Positions 1 through 6,368 are shown, counted from the stretch's first letter. The stretch: 8,312 nucleotides of DNA from Gammaproteobacteria bacterium UBA7310 (GCA_002471665.1 DKQK01000052.1:1-8312), one strand, 5' to 3'. Made by a program: numbers and translations. The notes: a model not told the origin generated them from the sequence alone.

Positions 1-225
1 CCGGCCAACGTGGCACCGTTGGTGGTGTGGCTGTGCAGTGCAGAATCCGCTGGTGTCAGTGGCCGGGTTTTTGAAGTGGAAGGTGGCAAGATCTCCATTG
101 CCGACGGTTGGCGTTCCACCGCCGGTGTGGACAAAGGCGCCCGTTGGGAGGCGGCGGAAATTTCCACGGCAATGGACGAGTTGCTGACCAAAGAGATACC
201 CGCACAAAAGGTTTACGGTGCGTAA
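1..225 (+). CDS. SDR family oxidoreductase, C-terminal fragment (Hsd4A/17beta-HSD4-like)
   Basis: The reading frame is open from the first base of the window, so only the last 74 codons are present and the start lies to the left. The fragment has no catalytic Tyr-Lys and no dinucleotide site. It has the typical end of the short-chain dehydrogenases related to mycobacterial Hsd4A and the dehydrogenase part of peroxisomal multifunctional enzyme type 2: a VAPLVVWL helix, then a GVSGRVFEVEGGKIS strand and loop, then a tail with RWEAAE. By family knowledge these enzymes oxidise 3-hydroxyacyl-CoA or 17beta-hydroxysteroid substrates with NAD+. A hairpin with a T-run follows 15 bp after the stop, and two acyl-CoA dehydrogenase genes come next. 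In Mycobacterium tuberculosis hsd4A also lies close to an acyl-CoA dehydrogenase pair (fadE26-fadE27). The SDR family is fairly sure; the exact substrate is inference. Confidence 0.8.
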   Translation, partial: PANVAPLVVWLCSAESAGVSGRVFEVEGGKISIADGWRSTAGVDKGARWEAAEISTAMDELLTKEIPAQKVYGA

Positions 226-239
226 ACAGTTTGGGTTTA

Positions 240-282
240 GGGAGTTCATAACATATCCCTCGTTATGAAACTCCCTTTTTTT
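240..282 (+). terminator. Rho-independent terminator or attenuator hairpin
   Basis: The left arm (240-252) pairs with the right arm (262-275) in a stem of 13 base pairs with a single bulged base and a 9-nt loop. Seven T residues follow directly at 276-282. It lies 15 bp after the SDR stop codon and only 27 bp before the ATG of the next gene, so it separates the two genes transcriptionally or acts as a partial attenuator. Confidence 0.8.
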
Positions 283-309
283 ATTCAGGATCAGGAGTAA
301 AGAACCGCT

Positions 310-1524
310 ATGGAGTTTGTGTTTACAGACGAGCAGAACATGATTCGTGACACCGCCGAATCCTTTCTGCAGGAAGTCTCCACCAGCGCGGCCATTCGTG
401 ATGCCATGGCAACCGAACGGGGCTACGATCCCGCCCTGTGGCAGACCGTATGCACGGATCTGGTTTGGCAGGCGATTCATACTCCTGAGGATTGTGGTGG
501 CTTGGGCCTGGGTTATGTTGAACTGGTGGCCATGCAGGAACAGATGGGGCGCTTTCTGTTTTGCTCCCCGTATTTCTCTTCAGTGTGCCTGGGCATCAAC
601 GCACTGTTGGTGGCCGGCAGCGCCCAACAACAGCAACAGTATCTGCCAGAATTCTGCGCCGGCAAAACAGCAACCCTGGCCTTTGCGGGTGCGGCAGCCG
701 CGGCCCGTGGTGGCCGTTGGGATGTGGCTACGGTGGATGCCACCTTTACCACTCAGGGCGAACACTACCAGCTGAACGGCAGCTATGAATTTGTTACTGA
801 TGGCGCCTCCGCTGATTACCTGATACTGGCTGCCCGCGATGCAGCAAGTCAGGCAGATGAGGGCATTCACCTGTTTATTGCGGCGGCCGATACCAAGGGT
901 ATTGAGCGTGAATTGCTGCCCACCATGGATCAAACCCGCAAGTGGGCGCGCATCAAATTGAACAATGTGAGGTTACCCAAGGCGTCAATGCTGGGTGATG
1001 AATCGAAAGCGGCTGAACGCAACGGGGCGCAATCCCTGGCCGTGATATTGGATCTGGCCACCATCGCCCTGGCGGCAGAGCAGATGGGCGGTGCGCAACA
1101 ATTATTGGATATGACCGTAGCCTACAGCAAAGAGCGCAACCAGTTCGGCCGCGCCATTGCGGGGTTTCAGGCCATCAAACACAAAGCGGCGGATATGATG
1201 CTGCGGGTGGAAGTGGCCCGCTCTGGTGTGTATTACGCCGCCTGTGTGGCAGAAGAATCCCTGCAGGCATTACAGGCGGGCACCCCGGTGGACAGGGCCG
1301 CGTTGCAGGAGGCAGCCAGTGTGGCCAAGGCCTATTGCTCTGATGCGTTTTTTAAAAATGCCGGTGAGGCCATCCAGATCCATGGCGGCGTGGGCTTTTC
1401 CTGGGAGTACGATGTGCATTTGTATTTTAAGCGGGCCAAGGCATCCGAACAGTTTTTGGGAACCGGGGCCTGGCATCGGGAGCGCTTGGCTGCGTTGCTA
1501 TTGGATGGGGAGGGCGTGCTGTGA
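310..1524 (+). CDS. Acyl-CoA dehydrogenase, probable non-catalytic subunit of a heteromeric enzyme
   Basis: This 404-residue protein spans the usual length of the family: an N-terminal helical domain, a middle beta domain and a C-terminal helical bundle. It starts at ATG with AGGAG at 293-297. The C-terminal part has the FAD-contact motif KERNQFGRAI, with Arg276 and Phe-Gly 279-280, followed by GFQAIKH. Neither known position for the catalytic base holds glutamate. The position used by medium-chain enzymes (YEGT) reads FLGT, with Leu383, and the position used by isovaleryl and long-chain enzymes reads LDLA, with Ala250. I infer it is the FAD-holding, catalytically silent partner of the next gene, as described for alpha2beta2 steroid dehydrogenases such as FadE26-FadE27. 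The two genes overlap by 4 nt, which fits equal production. Family membership is certain; the subunit role is inference from alignment by eye. Confidence 0.93.
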   Translation: MEFVFTDEQNMIRDTAESFLQEVSTSAAIRDAMATERGYDPALWQTVCTDLVWQAIHTPEDCGGLGLGYVELVAMQEQMGRFLFCSPYFSSVCLGINALLVAGSAQQQQQYLPEFCAGKTATLAFAGAAAAARGGRWDVATVDATFTTQGEHYQLNGSYEFVTDGASADYLILAARDAASQADEGIHLFIAAADTKGIERELLPTMDQTRKWARIKLNNVRLPKASMLGDESKAAERNGAQSLAVILDLATIALAAEQMGGAQQLLDMTVAYSKERNQFGRAIAGFQAIKHKAADMMLRVEVARSGVYYAACVAEESLQALQAGTPVDRAALQEAASVAKAYCSDAFFKNAGEAIQIHGGVGFSWEYDVHLYFKRAKASEQFLGTGAWHRERLAALLLDGEGVL

Positions 1525-2714
1525 AATTGAGTTTCAGCGCCGCAGACGAACAGTTTCGTGAGGAAGTCGCCCACTGGTTGCAGCAGAACCTGCAGGGTGA
1601 ATTTGAACCCATTCGTTATCGGGGCGGCCCCGGTGATGAGCACATGTTTCACCATGAACGCCACGCCTGGGAACAACGCATGGCCCAAGGGGGCTGGACC
1701 TGTGTAGGTTGGCCCCAGCAGTATGGCGGCCGCGGTTGTTCCATCGAACAGCAGGTGATCTTTTTTGAAGAGTATGCCCGCGCCGGTGGCCCGGGTCGGG
1801 TAGGGCACATCGGCGAAGGCCTGGCGGGCCCCACCATCATCGCCTTCGGCAGCGAAGCGCAAAAACAAAAGTACCTGCCGGGTATTGTCAGCGGCAAGGA
1901 ACTTTGGTGCCAGGGCTATTCCGAACCCGGCGCCGGTTCAGACTTGGCCAATGTAAAAACCAAAGCCCGGTTTGATGAAGCCATACAACAATGGGTGATC
2001 AACGGCCAGAAAGTCTGGACCTCACTGGCGCAGGAGGCGGATTACTGCTTTGTGCTGGCCCGCACCGATCCTGATTCCCGTGCCCACAAAGGCCTGGGCT
2101 TTTTTCTGGTGAAGATGGATCAACCCGGTATAGAGGTGCGCCCGATCCAGCAAATGACCGGCACCAGTGAATTCAATGAAGTGTTTTTTGACGATGCAGT
2201 GTGTGCTGCCGACGACATCGTAGGCGCCCCCGGTGAAGGCTGGAAGGTGGCTATGGGATTGCTGGGCTTTGAGCGGGGTGTCTCCACCCTGGGCCAGCAA
2301 ATGCAGTTCCAGAATGAATTTAATGAGATCGTAAAAATCGCCAAAAGTAATGGCGCAGCCCAGGACCCGGCCCTGCGCCAACGCATTGCCAAGGCCCACA
2401 CCGAGTTGAAGATTATGCGTTACAACGCCATGCGCATGCTCTCCGGCCAGTCCGGCGGCGATGGTGCCCTGCAGCGGGAGGCGCTGATTTATAAATTGTT
2501 CTGGGCCAGCTGGCACCGGGAGCTGGGTGAGCTGGCCATGGATGTGTTGGGCCCACAAAGCCAGATATTGGAAGCGGCACCCTATCAACTGAGCCGCCTG
2601 CAGGCCATGTACCTGTTCGTGCGCTCGGACACCATTTACGGCGGCACCAATCAGATCCAGCGCAACATTATTGCCGAGCGCGGCTTGGACATGCCCAAAG
2701 AACCGCGTTTATAA
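1521..2714 (+). CDS. Acyl-CoA dehydrogenase, probable catalytic subunit (FadE30-like)
   Basis: A 397-residue acyl-CoA dehydrogenase starts at GTG inside the previous stop (GTGA overlap), with GGGGAGGG at 1507-1514 as a strong ribosome site. Family motifs include WCQGYSEPGAGSDL in the middle domain, INGQKVWTS, and a C-terminal IYGGTNQIQRNIIAERGL. The medium-chain catalytic glutamate position is Gly374, but the alternative position carries Glu251 in LGFERGVSTLGQQ, so this chain can supply the base. It lacks the RxxFG FAD motif that the previous chain has; the corresponding stretch reads DPALRQRIAKAHTELKIMRYNAM. Compared from memory it strongly resembles FadE30 of Mycobacterium tuberculosis, a steroid-ring propionyl side-chain dehydrogenase whose gene neighbours ipdF. 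The ipdF-like gene directly downstream supports that reading. It should oxidise an acyl-CoA to the 2-enoyl-CoA in the cytoplasm, passing electrons to ETF. Confidence 0.93.
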   Translation: MKLSFSAADEQFREEVAHWLQQNLQGEFEPIRYRGGPGDEHMFHHERHAWEQRMAQGGWTCVGWPQQYGGRGCSIEQQVIFFEEYARAGGPGRVGHIGEGLAGPTIIAFGSEAQKQKYLPGIVSGKELWCQGYSEPGAGSDLANVKTKARFDEAIQQWVINGQKVWTSLAQEADYCFVLARTDPDSRAHKGLGFFLVKMDQPGIEVRPIQQMTGTSEFNEVFFDDAVCAADDIVGAPGEGWKVAMGLLGFERGVSTLGQQMQFQNEFNEIVKIAKSNGAAQDPALRQRIAKAHTELKIMRYNAMRMLSGQSGGDGALQREALIYKLFWASWHRELGELAMDVLGPQSQILEAAPYQLSRLQAMYLFVRSDTIYGGTNQIQRNIIAERGLDMPKEPRL

Positions 2715-2739
2715 CAACGCGCTTACAACAACGCGCTTA
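2713..2739 (+). repeat. Tandem 13-bp direct repeat at a stop codon
   Basis: The sequence AACAACGCGCTTA occurs at 2713-2725 and again at 2727-2739 with one base between, a 14-bp period. The first copy begins inside the TAA stop of the acyl-CoA dehydrogenase gene. The last codons of that gene (from about 2701) look like a degraded third copy. It probably arose by slippage; no function is visible. Confidence 0.7.
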
Positions 2740-2767
2740 TAAAAACAGGAATTCAGTAGGAGAACCC

Positions 2768-3559
2768 ATGGACATTCATAACCCAAGTTACGTGCCGGGC
2801 CACCAGTTGCTGGCCGGTAAATCCGTGCTGATCACTGCCGCCGCCGGGGCCGGTATCGGTTTTGCGGCAGCCAAAAAAGCGGTGGAAGAAGGCTGCCGCG
2901 GTATTGTGCTGAGCGATATTCACGAAGGCCGCCTGCAGCAATCCGTGCAAACACTGAAAGACGAAACCGGGTTGGATGCTGTGTATGGCAAAGTGGGCAA
3001 CGTGGCCCAGGAAGATGACGTGCAGGCCCTGATTGCCTTTGCCGAACAGCAATTGAATGGCGTGGACGTGTTGATCAACAACGCCGGGCTGGGCACCAGC
3101 CGCACCCTGGTGGATATGGACGACGACGAGTGGTTCAAAGTGATCGATGTCACCCTGAACGGCACCATGCGCATGACCCGCGCCATGATGCGCACCATGA
3201 AGGCAAGAGGGCAGGGCGGCGTGATAGTCAATAACGCCTCGGTGTTGGGTTGGCGGGCGCAAAAAGAGCAAAGCCATTATGCGGCCGCCAAGGCCGGGGT
3301 GATGGCCCTGACCCGATGTGCCGCGTTGGAGGCCGCCGAGTTCGGTGTGCGCATCAATGCAGTATCACCCTCGTTGGCCGTTCATCCCATGCTGAAAAAA
3401 TCCGCGCCGCCGGAATTATTGGCGGAACTGGAAGGCCGTGAGGCCTATGGCCGCGGTGCTGAAACCTGGGAGATCGCAAACATCATGATGTTCCTGGCAT
3501 CGGATTACTCCAGTTATATGACCGGGGAAATCCTGTCCTGCTCCAGCCAACACGCCTAA
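2768..3559 (+). CDS. ipdF: SDR family oxidoreductase, IpdF-like steroid C/D-ring dehydrogenase
   Basis: A classical 263-residue short-chain dehydrogenase. AGGAG at 2758-2762 sits 5 bp before the ATG. The glycine-rich nucleotide site TAAAGAGIG spans residues 23-31, and Asp50 at the end of beta-2 favours NAD(H) over NADP(H). The NNAG motif is at 104-107, and the catalytic set is Asn131, Ser158, Tyr171 and Lys175. The stretches NNASVLGWRAQ (155-165), HYAAAKAGVMALTRC and FLASDYSSYMTGE match my recollection of mycobacterial IpdF (Rv3559c) very closely, beyond general SDR similarity. IpdF is proposed to oxidise the 5-hydroxyl of the bicyclic hydroxy-indene-carboxyl-CoA made when steroid rings C and D are broken down. 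The flanking FadE30-like dehydrogenase, hydratase and thiolase fit this pathway. The SDR call is certain; the IpdF identity is likely but recalled, not searched. Confidence 0.85.
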   Translation: MDIHNPSYVPGHQLLAGKSVLITAAAGAGIGFAAAKKAVEEGCRGIVLSDIHEGRLQQSVQTLKDETGLDAVYGKVGNVAQEDDVQALIAFAEQQLNGVDVLINNAGLGTSRTLVDMDDDEWFKVIDVTLNGTMRMTRAMMRTMKARGQGGVIVNNASVLGWRAQKEQSHYAAAKAGVMALTRCAALEAAEFGVRINAVSPSLAVHPMLKKSAPPELLAELEGREAYGRGAETWEIANIMMFLASDYSSYMTGEILSCSSQHA

Positions 3560-3593
3560 CCACGGCAACCGAAAAACCGAAGGAGAGATCATT

Positions 3594-4052
3594 GTGACCA
3601 CCGTATTTAAATCCCCCCTGGATCTGGAAGCCGCCGTGGGCCAGCACTTGGGCAGCAGTGAATGGCTTACCATCGACCAGGCGCGCATCAACCTGTTTGC
3701 CGATGCCACCGGTGATCATCAATGGATTCATGTAGATCCGGAAAAGGCCAAGCAGGGCAGCTTTGGATGCACCATTGCCCACGGCTACCTCACCCTCTCG
3801 CTGGTGAACCTGTTCCTGCCACAAATTGTGGACGTGCAGGGCATCAGCATGGGCGTGAATTACGGCTCGGACAAACTGCGCTTTCCCGCCCCGGTAAAAG
3901 TGAACTCCCGGGTGCGCGGTGTAGGTGAACTGATTGCCGTGGAACAGATAAAAAATGCAGTGCAGGCCGTGATCCGCGTCACAGTGGAAATCGAAGGGGA
4001 AGGCCGGCCCGCCTGCGTGGTGGATACCATCTCCCGTTACTACCCTGCTTAA
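3594..4052 (+). CDS. MaoC-like (R)-specific enoyl-CoA hydratase
   Basis: A 152-residue single hot-dog domain protein, the normal size for a one-domain MaoC dehydratase. The start is GTG with AGGAGA at 3581-3586, eight bases upstream. The hydratase-2 signature is clear: FADATGDHQWIHVDPEKA at residues 35-52, with Asp41 and His46 as the catalytic pair, then FGCTIAHGYLTLSL. It resembles Rv0130 (HtdZ) of Mycobacterium tuberculosis, where the equivalent residues are Asp40 and His45. The protein should add water to a 2-enoyl-CoA to give the (R)-3-hydroxyacyl-CoA, working as a homodimer in the cytoplasm. Placed between the dehydrogenases and the thiolase, it is the obvious hydration step of the operon. 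Whether its substrate is steroid-derived is inferred from neighbours only. Confidence 0.9.
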   Translation: MTTVFKSPLDLEAAVGQHLGSSEWLTIDQARINLFADATGDHQWIHVDPEKAKQGSFGCTIAHGYLTLSLVNLFLPQIVDVQGISMGVNYGSDKLRFPAPVKVNSRVRGVGELIAVEQIKNAVQAVIRVTVEIEGEGRPACVVDTISRYYPA

Positions 4053-4088
4053 AAAGAATCCCATTTAATATAAACACAGGAATTTCCC

Positions 4089-5291
4089 ATGCGTGAAGCT
4101 GTTATCGTCTCAACCGCCCGAACTGCCCTGGCCAAATCATTCCGCGGCGCCTTCAATGATACCGAAGCCCCCGCATTGGGTGGCGCCACTGTAAACGCTG
4201 TGGTGGCCAAAGCCGGTATCGATCCCGCCCTGGTGGAAGATTGCGTGTTCGGCGCCGCCGCCCAACAGGGCACCCAGGCCTATAACCTGGGCCGCCTCTG
4301 CGCCGTGGCCGGTGGCTTGCCGGAAACCACCGCAGGCATGGCCATTGAGCGCCAGTGCTCCTCCGGTTTGATGTCCATTGCCACGGTGGCAAAGGCCATC
4401 ATGTGTAACGAATACGATGTGGCCATCGGCGGCGGAGTGGAATCCATCTCCCTTACCCAGAACAAACACAAGAATACCTATCGCAGCGTATCCAAAACCG
4501 TTACCGGCATTGATCCCACTGCCTATATCCCCATGATCGAAACCGCCGAAATCGTAGCGCAGCGTTATGGTATCTCGCGCCAGGCGCAGGATGAATACTC
4601 ATTGCTGAGCCAGCAGCGCACGGCAGCGGCACAACAAAACAACCTGTTTGCCGACGAAATCATTGCCATGACTGTGAACAAGGCCAACTTCAACAAAGAA
4701 ACCAAAGAGACCAGCTTTGAAGAAGTCACCATCACCCAGGATGAATGCAATCGCCCCAGCACTACGCTGGAAAGCCTTTCTGCATTGGAACCGGTATGGA
4801 AAGACGGCAATTGGGTCAAGCAAGGCAAATTCATCACCGCCGGCAATGCATCCCAACTTTCCGATGGTGCCTCGGCTTCGTTGTTGATGGACAGCAAAAT
4901 GGCCGAGAAACTGGGCCTGAATCCACTGGGTGCCTATCGCGGTGTGGCGGTTGCCGGCTGCAAGGCGGATGAGATGGGCATCGGGCCGGTGTTTGCCGTG
5001 CCCAAACTGCTGGCACGCCACGGCCTCACCGTTGACGACATCGGCCTGTGGGAGTTGAACGAAGCCTTTGCCTCACAGGTGCTGTATTGCCAACAAAAAC
5101 TGGAGATCGACCCGGCCAAAATGAACGTAAACGGTGGCGCCATCTCCATCGGCCATCCCTTTGGCATGAGTGGCGCCCGCATGGTGGGCCATGCCCTGCT
5201 GGAAGGTAAGCGCCGGGGTGTGAAGTATGTGGTGATCACCATGTGCATTGGTGGTGGTATGGGGGCCGCCGGGTTGTTTGAAGTGTACTGA
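4089..5291 (+). CDS. Thiolase family acetyl-CoA C-acyltransferase
   Basis: A full-length 400-residue degradative-type thiolase, with AGGA at 4078-4081 before the ATG. The nucleophile Cys90 lies in ERQCSSGL, the NEAF motif is at residues 324-327, the catalytic His356 is in the GHP motif, and the second catalytic Cys386 is in MCIGGGMG. All key residues are present, so it should be active: it cleaves a 3-oxoacyl-CoA with CoA, releasing acetyl-CoA. The motif around the histidine reads SIGHPFGMSGAR instead of the commoner ALGHPLGASGAR, suggesting a specialised clade. It is the last gene of the operon and completes the beta-oxidation set. FadA6 does the matching job in mycobacterial ring degradation, but this protein did not look especially close to FadA6, so no symbol is given. 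It converges on the lipoprotein gene, with 8 bp between stops. Confidence 0.93.
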   Translation: MREAVIVSTARTALAKSFRGAFNDTEAPALGGATVNAVVAKAGIDPALVEDCVFGAAAQQGTQAYNLGRLCAVAGGLPETTAGMAIERQCSSGLMSIATVAKAIMCNEYDVAIGGGVESISLTQNKHKNTYRSVSKTVTGIDPTAYIPMIETAEIVAQRYGISRQAQDEYSLLSQQRTAAAQQNNLFADEIIAMTVNKANFNKETKETSFEEVTITQDECNRPSTTLESLSALEPVWKDGNWVKQGKFITAGNASQLSDGASASLLMDSKMAEKLGLNPLGAYRGVAVAGCKADEMGIGPVFAVPKLLARHGLTVDDIGLWELNEAFASQVLYCQQKLEIDPAKMNVNGGAISIGHPFGMSGARMVGHALLEGKRRGVKYVVITMCIGGGMGAAGLFEVY

Positions 5292-5299
5292 TGCAGCGT

Positions 5300-5449
5300 T
5301 CAATTGGGGCTGTTGAGCGGCGTGTCCCCCCAACAGATGATCACCACACCCCAGGTTAGCGGTTGGTCTCGACAATCTGTATTAAGAGGGCAGCCAGACA
5401 ACAGACTGCTCAGGCAAAAAATGGTAGTGGCGCATAGTATCCGTTTCAT
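5300..5449 (-). CDS. Small lipoprotein with clear lipobox (49 aa)
   Basis: A short reading frame of 49 codons starts at ATG (5447-5449) with AGGAG at 5456-5460, six bases upstream, and ends with TGA at 5300-5302. The N-terminus is a textbook lipoprotein signal: Lys2-Arg3, a hydrophobic stretch at residues 4-18, and a lipobox L17-S18-G19 before Cys20. The mature part would be 30 residues with Cys26 and Cys39 and two Trp (33 and 40), and no known domain. An in-frame TAA lies 8 codons upstream, so the gene cannot be much longer. A TATAAA sequence at 5479-5484 could be a -10 box, but no good -35 was seen. It converges on the thiolase gene. I do not recognise the family. The signal and ribosome site together make a real gene likely. 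Confidence 0.62.
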   Translation of the reverse strand: MKRILCATTIFCLSSLLSGCPLNTDCRDQPLTWGVVIICWGDTPLNSPN

Positions 5450-5558
5450 TGGAGGCTCCTTTTCATGTAGCACACCAGTTTATAGGGCGTTCCTTGAGGC
5501 GCTGTGGGATAACACCGGGATCAATGATTCCAGAAGTGCTATCGGAATGCATGGTTGA

Positions 5559-5846
5559 TTAGGCCATTTTTGAATTTGAATAGTTAGTAAACGCTGCTGA
5601 TGGAATGTGATTGTGGTGTTTCTTCAATCTGGCCAGTTCCAAAGCTGGAAAGTCATACAAAAATGAGAGGCCAACAATGTCGGTGGTAGTAGCTCTAAGT
5701 ACTGCGGTTCGTGTATCGACGCCTAACTCAACAAGATATTGAACGATACTCAAATGTCCATTGGCTGCTGCTTCGGCTAGCGGTTGCGTAGGATCACTGC
5801 ACTCTATATGCATCCGTTTGAATCGCTTCTTTGATTTCCTTTCCAT
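5559..5846 (-). CDS. Ankyrin-repeat-like small protein, possibly the 3' part of a frameshifted gene
   Basis: A 95-residue frame begins at ATG (5844-5846). Residues about 19-44 form one recognisable ankyrin repeat: DPTQPLAEAAANGHLSIVQY followed by LVELGVD. The rest, from TAVLRATTTDIVGL on, may be a degenerate second repeat; the C-terminus ends in an untypical tail. The first 12 residues are strongly basic (Lys/Arg rich). There is no convincing ribosome site for this ATG, but the ATG overlaps the TGA of the signal-peptide ORF just upstream (TGATG), so translation could be coupled. Alternatively both ORFs are pieces of one secreted ankyrin protein split by a frameshift at a run of seven T (- strand). 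Ankyrin repeats bind other proteins; no partner can be named. Confidence 0.55.
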   Translation of the reverse strand: MERKSKKRFKRMHIECSDPTQPLAEAAANGHLSIVQYLVELGVDTRTAVLRATTTDIVGLSFLYDFPALELARLKKHHNHIPSAAFTNYSNSKMA

Positions 5847-5950
5847 CAAAAAAATAATAGTTTCTTCGCAGCTATGAACTCAGGTGATGAAACAGCCCAG
5901 TTAGAAAATATGCTTAATATGGTTGATACACAGAATATAAATATCTTCAT
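5846..5950 (-). CDS. Short signal-peptide ORF preceding the ankyrin frame (34 aa)
   Basis: The frame starts at ATG (5948-5950), 24 bp after the stop of the upstream lipocalin-like gene, with a weak AAGAGA ribosome site. Its first 22 residues look like a Sec signal peptide: Met-Lys, then a hydrophobic core IFIFCVSTILSIFS, then NWAVSS with an A-V-S cleavage motif. Twelve residues later it runs into TGA directly after a T run (5848-5854 on the + strand is seven A). One extra T in that run would fuse this frame to the ankyrin frame and give a secreted protein of about 130 residues. It is either a broken gene, a sequencing indel in the homopolymer, or a real small peptide. I favour the first two. 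Confidence 0.45.
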   Translation of the reverse strand: MKIFIFCVSTILSIFSNWAVSSPEFIAAKKLLFF

Positions 5951-5974
5951 TTCATTCTCTTGTTAGAATTCCAT

Positions 5975-6325
5975 CTATTTGGTCATGTAGTAAATATAAA
6001 AATCACCTTCTTCCTGATACTCAAATTTATTCTTGGTGAGCTTCACTATAGTCATTACTGAAGGGTATTCCTTAAGAATGGTGACTTTGGAGCCACTGCA
6101 TTCAAATTTCTCGGTTGCTGCAATCATGTCACCCATGCCGATATCTACAGTACCGTCTTTCTTGTAGTTCCAGGACATCTTGAATGATAGCGGTTTTATA
6201 TCTTTGCTGTTTTCATAGGATTTACCAGTCACCAACCATTTTCCGTATAGGTTGGAATTGCATTCGGCAAAAACCAAATTGGAGAAGGAAAACAAAAATA
6301 TCAGTGTGAAAATTGCGCGCGCCAT
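5975..6325 (-). CDS. Exported lipocalin-like small protein
   Basis: A 116-residue protein with a clear Sec signal peptide: MARAIFTLIFLFSFSNLVFA, with cleavage expected after Ala20. GAGGT lies five bases before the ATG (6331-6335), which fixes the start. The mature protein begins ECNSNLYGKWLV. The LxGxW pattern near the start, followed by short alternating beta-like segments (WNYKKDGTVDIGMG, KVTILKE, KNKFEYQ), is typical of small lipocalin-like or calycin-fold proteins, which bind small ligands in the periplasm or outside. Mature Cys22 and Cys96 could form a disulphide. The upstream neighbour on the same strand seems to be a paralogue. I do not recognise a named family, and the fold call is from pattern only. 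The DNA is clearly more AT-rich than the steroid operon, suggesting acquisition. Confidence 0.7.
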   Translation of the reverse strand: MARAIFTLIFLFSFSNLVFAECNSNLYGKWLVTGKSYENSKDIKPLSFKMSWNYKKDGTVDIGMGDMIAATEKFECSGSKVTILKEYPSVMTIVKLTKNKFEYQEEGDFYIYYMTK

Positions 6326-6368
6326 GCATTACCTCGTTTTAAGTTCGGCCTGATAGTTTAGTTAGAGG

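Noticed and set aside
631..648. Run of five glutamines (near residue 105) in the first acyl-CoA dehydrogenase as a repeat of interest
   Set aside because: It is short, encoded by mixed CAA/CAG codons, and lies in a loop region before YLPEF; probably neutral.
347..933. Several long frames on both strands inside the acyl-CoA dehydrogenase genes
   Set aside because: They are shadows of GC-rich coding sequence with Pro/Arg/Trp-rich or otherwise non-family-like translations and no ribosome sites.
5304..5336. Two overlapping short hairpins after the thiolase (TTGGGG/CCCCAA and CTGTTG/CAACAG) as a terminator
   Set aside because: Each stem is only 6 bp, the two exclude one another, and no T-run follows on either strand.
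5446..5466. Six-codon - strand frame whose TGA overlaps the lipoprotein ATG (a possible leader peptide)
   Set aside because: It contains the lipoprotein's own ribosome site and has none itself; too short to support.
5304..5558. An 84-codon + strand frame downstream of the thiolase
   Set aside because: It begins at TTG with no ribosome site, matches nothing I know, and lies opposite the lipoprotein gene, which has far better start and signal features.
5874..5966. A 30-codon + strand frame (begins MNSGDETAQ)
   Set aside because: It has no ribosome site and lies opposite the signal-peptide frame. A frame this short is expected by chance in AT-rich DNA.
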